Part shown: in pieces, positions 7,062 through 9,336 of the stretch
How the letters are laid out: every line of letters starts with the position of its first letter
Numbering within the stretch: the stretch's first letter is position 1
Origin: an uncultured Gallionellaceae bacterium
GTDB taxonomy: Bacteria > Pseudomonadota > Gammaproteobacteria > Burkholderiales > Sulfuricellaceae
Direction: 5' to 3'
DNA length: 9,336 nt
NCBI GenBank assembly: GCA_937873435.1
Contig: CALMWM010000012.1
Location: 1-9,336 of the forward strand
Translations under genes and position numbers: made by a program
Notes under the pieces: model-generated
The model's input: only the letters and a program-made list of their open reading frames with translations
Told to the model about the DNA's origin: nothing
Databases searched by the model: none

Positions 7062-7132
7062 GGTGATGAGCGATGTGTGATGAGGAATAGGTAAAACCTT
7101 CTCTCGTCACACATCACCCTTTACTCATTACC
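7062..7132. repeat. Imperfect inverted repeat between nrtA and nrtB
   Basis: The arms are 7062-7084 (starting GGTGATGAGCGATGTGTG) and 7103-7132. They pair as GATGTGTGA(T/C)GAG in the inner part and GGT(G/A)ATGAG in the outer part, with about 7 unpaired extra bases in the right arm. The stem begins 3 nt after the nrtA stop and ends 15 nt before the nrtB ATG. No T-tract follows it, so it is not a standard terminator. Hairpins here can protect the message of a binding protein from 3' decay and so raise its level above that of its membrane partners (known for malE-malF; inference here). The motif lacks the GTAG of the other repeats. Confidence 0.75.
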
Positions 7133-7135
7133 CGT

Positions 7136-8413
7136 TCATGCCTTGATCTTGAAACTTGCGGCGTAGGCTTTCGGGTCCTTGCCGTCCCACACCACGCCGT
7201 CGATCAGCTTGGACGAGCGTATCGCATCCTTGGGCACCGGCGTCTTGGTGAGCGCGGCGGCCTGCTTGTAAATCTCGATCTGGTTGATTTTCTTGGCCAC
7301 GCCCAGGTAGTCTGGATCGTCCTTGAGCAGGCCCCAGCGCTTGTGCTGGGTGAGGAACCACATGCCGTCGGAGAGGTAGGGGAAATTCACCGCGCCGTCG
7401 TTGTAGAACTTCATCATGTTGGGGTCTTCCCATTTCTTGCCGATGCCGTTGTCGTAGTGGCCCATGAAGCGTCCTTCGATGACTTCGATGGGGGCATTGA
7501 CATAGGACTTGTCGGCGATGGTTTGCGCAACCTGGTGGCGGTTGGCTGGCGTATCGATGAAGCGCGAGGCCTCCAGTACTGCTGCGGTTAGCGCGCGGGC
7601 GGTGTTGGGATATTTCGCTACCCATTCGGCGGTAGTGCCCAGCACTTTCTCTGGGTGATCCTTCCATATGTCCTGGCTGGTTGCCACCGAAAAGCCGATC
7701 TTGTCGAAAATGGCGCGTGCATTCCACGGCTCGCCGACGCAGAAACCGTCCATGTTGCCGACGCGCATGTTGGCGACCATCTGCGGCGGCGGCACCACCA
7801 CCGTCTTGGCTTCCGTGAATGGGTTGATGCCGTGCGCGGCCAGCCAGTAATACAGCCACATCGCGTGGGTGCCGGTGGGGAAGGTCTGGGCGAAGGTGTA
7901 TTCGCGGTGTTCCTTGCTGATCAGTGCGCGCAGCGAGGCGCCGTCGGTCACGCCCTTTTCCTTCAACTGGTTGGAAAGGGTGATGCCCTGACCATTGTTG
8001 TTGATCGCCATCAGTACCGACATGTCTTTCTTCGGCCCGCCGATGCCCAGGTGCACACCGTAGACCAGTCCGTACAGCACATGCGCGGCATCCAGTTCGC
8101 CGTTGGTGAGCTTGTCGCGCACCGCCGCCCAGGAGGCTTCCTTGCTGGGAATGATCTTGATTCCGTACTTCTTGTCGAAACCCTGCACCGCCGCCATCAC
8201 CACCGAAGCACAGTCGGTCAGGGGGATGAAGCCGACTTTCAGCTCGGTTTTTTCCGGCGCGTCGGAGCCGGCGGCCCAGGCGGCGTTGCGCACGCCTGGC
8301 GGCACCAGCGACATCAGCGCGGCGCCGCCGAGCAGGAGGGCGCTCTTTTTCACGAATGTTCTCTTGCTGTCGTCCACGGAAACTTCCGGTTTTTTGATGC
8401 TGTCGTTGCTCAT
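7136..8413 (-). CDS. nrtA: Nitrate ABC transporter, periplasmic nitrate-binding protein with Tat-like signal
   Basis: This 425-residue binding protein captures nitrate outside the inner membrane. The N-terminus has SKRTFVKKSALLLGG (16-30), a Tat-type signal with Lys-Arg in place of the twin Arg, then a hydrophobic run and a likely cleavage near AWA-AG (about 46-49). There is no lipobox, unlike cyanobacterial NrtA. The mature part starts LKVGFIPLTDCASVV, typical of NrtA/CmpA. Trp95, Gln142, His183, Gly227 and Lys256 fall where the nitrate ligands of Synechocystis NrtA would lie; the spacing of the last four agrees with numbers I recall, but this is unaligned. I chose ATG at 8411-8413 because GGGAG lies just upstream. 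An ATG 22 codons further up would place its codons over the predicted sigma-54 promoter. It is the first gene of the operon. CmpA (bicarbonate) is the alternative, unlikely beside nasA and nirBD. Confidence 0.93.
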   Translation of the reverse strand: MSNDSIKKPEVSVDDSKRTFVKKSALLLGGAALMSLVPPGVRNAAWAAGSDAPEKTELKVGFIPLTDCASVVMAAVQGFDKKYGIKIIPSKEASWAAVRDKLTNGELDAAHVLYGLVYGVHLGIGGPKKDMSVLMAINNNGQGITLSNQLKEKGVTDGASLRALISKEHREYTFAQTFPTGTHAMWLYYWLAAHGINPFTEAKTVVVPPPQMVANMRVGNMDGFCVGEPWNARAIFDKIGFSVATSQDIWKDHPEKVLGTTAEWVAKYPNTARALTAAVLEASRFIDTPANRHQVAQTIADKSYVNAPIEVIEGRFMGHYDNGIGKKWEDPNMMKFYNDGAVNFPYLSDGMWFLTQHKRWGLLKDDPDYLGVAKKINQIEIYKQAAALTKTPVPKDAIRSSKLIDGVVWDGKDPKAYAASFKIKA

Positions 8414-8474
8414 GCTGTTCTCCCTCAGAGTTAAAGCAGTAAAAGAAATGCTGCAAAACGTTTGAAGTCGTATC

Positions 8475-8491
8475 AGCAACAGCTATGCCAG
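8475..8491 (-). promoter_or_regulatory. Sigma-54 (RpoN) -24/-12 promoter of nrtA
   Basis: The minus strand reads CTGGCATAGCTGTTGCT from 8491 to 8475. This matches the RpoN consensus YTGGCACG-N4-TTGCW at nearly every conserved base, with the invariant GG (8489-8488) and GC (8477-8476) exactly ten bases apart. Transcription would start near 8464, leaving a leader of about 50 nt that includes the GGGAG ribosome site of nrtA. Sigma-54 promoters driving nitrate assimilation genes are established in proteobacteria. Confidence 0.8.
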
Positions 8492-8508
8492 GTCTGGAAA
8501 GATGGTTT

Positions 8509-8521
8509 CAACATACTGATT
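8509..8521 (-). promoter_or_regulatory. Possible IHF-binding site
   Basis: The minus strand reads AATCAGTATGTTG from 8521 to 8509. It matches WATCAANNNNTTR except at one base (G for A). It lies between the promoter-proximal NtrC dyad and the -24 element, where IHF usually bends DNA to bring the activator to sigma-54 polymerase. One-mismatch hits occur by chance, so position is the main support. Confidence 0.4.
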
Positions 8522-8570
8522 CGGATTGAAAATGTAGACTTTATGCAGCTTATGCCGACAAGCTTGGGGC

Positions 8571-8585
8571 GCACTTCATCGGTGC
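8571..8585. promoter_or_regulatory. NtrC-binding site, promoter-proximal
   Basis: The plus strand reads GCACT-TCATC-GGTGC, an exact match to the NtrC dyad GCACY-N5-RGTGC. Its centre (8578) is about 114 bp upstream of the predicted start site near 8464, in the usual range for an NtrC enhancer. It would bind NtrC phosphorylated under nitrogen limitation. Confidence 0.72.
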
Positions 8586-8683
8586 ATGGGGAAAAGCAGG
8601 AAACAGCTACGGTAGCCTGCCTTTATGCTTCTGCAAACTGTTGAATGGAAAGTTAATTGATGTTGCTTGTGTGGTTGTTTACA

Positions 8684-8702
8684 GCGCACCGTTGCGGTGC
8701 GC
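8684..8702. promoter_or_regulatory. NtrC-binding site, promoter-distal, a perfect palindrome
   Basis: GCGCACCG-TTG-CGGTGCGC is a perfect 8-bp inverted repeat, and its core 8686-8700 (GCACC-GTTGC-GGTGC) exactly matches the NtrC dyad. Its centre (8693) lies 115 bp from the proximal site, close to eleven helical turns, so both sites would face the same side of the DNA. No T-tract follows on either strand, which speaks against a terminator. Confidence 0.65.
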
Positions 8703-8733
8703 CGCAGAGAGGGAAAGGAAAAATAGTTTTGAA

Positions 8734-8835
8734 TGTTGAGTGCTGAGTGTTTAGTTGATGTCGCCGCGAAAAGCGCGTCGGTAGAATAAATCAAGCGCGA
8801 AGCGCATTCCACAACTCAACACCAAACACTCAACA
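8734..8835. repeat. Nested inverted repeat downstream of atpC
   Basis: The outer arms 8734-8757 and 8812-8835 are 24 nt each and complementary at 20 of 24 positions (pattern TGTTGAGTG...AGTTG). Enclosed at 8780-8812 is a second palindromic unit, GGTAGAAT...GCGC...ATTCCAC, which resembles a different short dispersed repeat. The whole looks like one repeat inside another, or a small non-autonomous element. It begins 17 nt after the atpC stop. A run of A's at 8719-8723 (T's on the transcribed strand) about 10 nt past the stem could help it end atp transcription, but the arrangement is not that of a clean terminator. Confidence 0.7.
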
Positions 8836-8852
8836 CTAAAAACTGCTTTCAC

Positions 8853-9299
8853 TTACCAGCGGGTTTTTCTCTTGTGCAGCCGTTGCAGTTCGCTGAGTTC
8901 GGCGATGGCGGCCATCAGCTCGGCATGGGCAATATCGAGGCTGCCGAAGCGTTCGAGCTTGCTCATCGCTTCTTCGGTGAGGCGGCGCGCTTCATCGGCA
9001 GCGGCCTTGTCGGTGCTGGCGGCGCGGGTAGCGGTGTCGGCGAGGATGGTGACTATTTGCGGCTGGATTTCCAGCAGGCCGCCGGAAACGTAGATCAATA
9101 CCTGTTTGCCGTCTGACGTATGGACCCGCACTTCGCCCGCACGCAGGTAGGTGAGCAACGGCGTGTGGCGCGGCATGATGCCGATTTCGCCCATCTGCGC
9201 GGGGACGGAAATTTTGGTGGCTTTGCCGCTGTAAATCTCGGCTTCGGCGCTGACGACATTCAACGTAAGCGTGAGGGATTCGTGGGTGTGCGCGGTCAT
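8853..9299 (-). CDS. atpC: ATP synthase F1, epsilon subunit
   Basis: This 148-residue protein belongs to the central stalk of F1 and can restrain ATP hydrolysis. The N-terminal beta-sandwich, about 10-92, carries the typical GEIGIMPRHTPLLTYLRAGE and YVSGGLLEIQPQIVTILAD. The C-terminal helical hairpin, about 95-145, ends in the basic LHKRKTRW. It is slightly longer than the usual 138-142 residues. Its ATG overlaps the preceding stop as ATGA and has no clear ribosome site, which implies translational coupling to atpD. It is the last gene of the atp operon here; a 439-bp gap follows. Confidence 0.95.
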   Translation of the reverse strand: MTAHTHESLTLTLNVVSAEAEIYSGKATKISVPAQMGEIGIMPRHTPLLTYLRAGEVRVHTSDGKQVLIYVSGGLLEIQPQIVTILADTATRAASTDKAAADEARRLTEEAMSKLERFGSLDIAHAELMAAIAELSELQRLHKRKTRW

Positions 9300-9336
9300 T
9301 TGGCGGCCTGCTCGGCGGTTTTGATGCCTACGCCGT
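9296..9336 (-). CDS. atpD: ATP synthase F1 beta subunit, last 12 codons (partial)
   Basis: The minus strand reads GVGIKTAEQAAK and then TGA at 9296-9298. The codon cut by the window edge ends in AC, as Tyr or Asp would. The C-terminus of AtpD commonly reads FY-xVG-xIxEAxxKA, so YGVGIKTAEQAAK fits loosely. The call rests mainly on the standard atpD-atpC order and the ATGA overlap with atpC. Confidence 0.7.
   Translation of the reverse strand, partial: GVGIKTAEQAAK

Larger units (their letters stand above)
8414..8852. other. 439-bp non-coding region between atpC and nrtA
   Basis: No convincing gene is seen here on either strand; frames of 60-78 codons cross repeats or the promoter and look random. 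The nrtA-proximal half (about 8414-8702) is less G+C-rich than the genes and carries the sigma-54 element, an IHF-like site and two NtrC-like dyads. The atpC-proximal part (8734-8835) is a nested inverted repeat. On the minus strand near 8592-8620 there is a weak GCAG...CTGC hairpin followed by four T's; it lies upstream of the predicted start site, so I give it no role. I looked for a NasT/ANTAR-type double hairpin in the leader and did not find one. Confidence 0.7.

Noticed and set aside
8414..8479. 22-codon upstream extension of nrtA
   Set aside because: It overlaps the predicted sigma-54 promoter and start site. The ATG at 8413 has a good GGGAG site, and the Tat signal follows normally from it.
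8414..8640. ANTAR/NasT-type two-hairpin antitermination leader
   Set aside because: Hairpins in this region lack the paired hexaloops with A1 and G4, and most lie upstream of the predicted start site.
8684..8702. Perfect palindrome read as a terminator of the atp operon
   Set aside because: No T-tract follows on either strand, and the core matches the NtrC dyad exactly, so a binding site explains it better.
8576..8812. 78-codon minus-strand frame in the atpC-nrtA gap
   Set aside because: It crosses the nested repeat and both NtrC sites, shows no domain, and its composition looks like translated non-coding DNA.

Overview
The window is the end of an ATP synthase operon followed by a nitrate uptake and assimilation cluster. 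Every gene lies on the minus strand, so transcription runs from high to low coordinates. Protein types, high G+C, long antisense shadow frames and an F-type atpD-atpC tail suggest a betaproteobacterium, perhaps a Nitrosomonadales/Gallionellaceae-like organism. That placement is an impression from sequence style, not from a search.

Layout in transcription order. At 9336-8853 lie the last codons of atpD and all of atpC, overlapping by ATGA. At 8852-8414 is a 439-bp non-coding region. Its atpC-proximal part holds a composite inverted repeat. Its nrtA-proximal part holds what reads as a nitrogen-control promoter: a -24/-12 sigma-54 element, two exact matches to the NtrC dyad GCACY-N5-RGTGC, and a weaker IHF-like site between them. 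Then come nrtA (periplasmic nitrate-binding protein, Tat-like signal), nrtB (permease), nrtD (ATPase), nirD (Rieske-type small subunit), nirB (siroheme NADH nitrite reductase) and nasA/narB (assimilatory molybdenum nitrate reductase). The window ends inside an unrecognised gene that starts at 95.

Working together: NrtABD imports nitrate, NasA reduces it to nitrite, and NirBD reduces nitrite to ammonium with NADH. The whole set could be one NtrC/sigma-54 transcription unit induced by nitrogen limitation. No dedicated regulator gene is visible.

The least ordinary feature is repeat content. Four of the junctions downstream of nrtA are each filled by an inverted repeat that begins 3-6 nt after the stop codon and ends 15-19 nt before the next start codon. 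Three of the four look like paired GTAG-type REP sequences (REPIN-like). Two further palindromes of other types sit in frame inside nirB and add about 20 residues to its reductase domain. I found no sign of a new defence, mobile or catalytic system; the metabolic genes are conventional.
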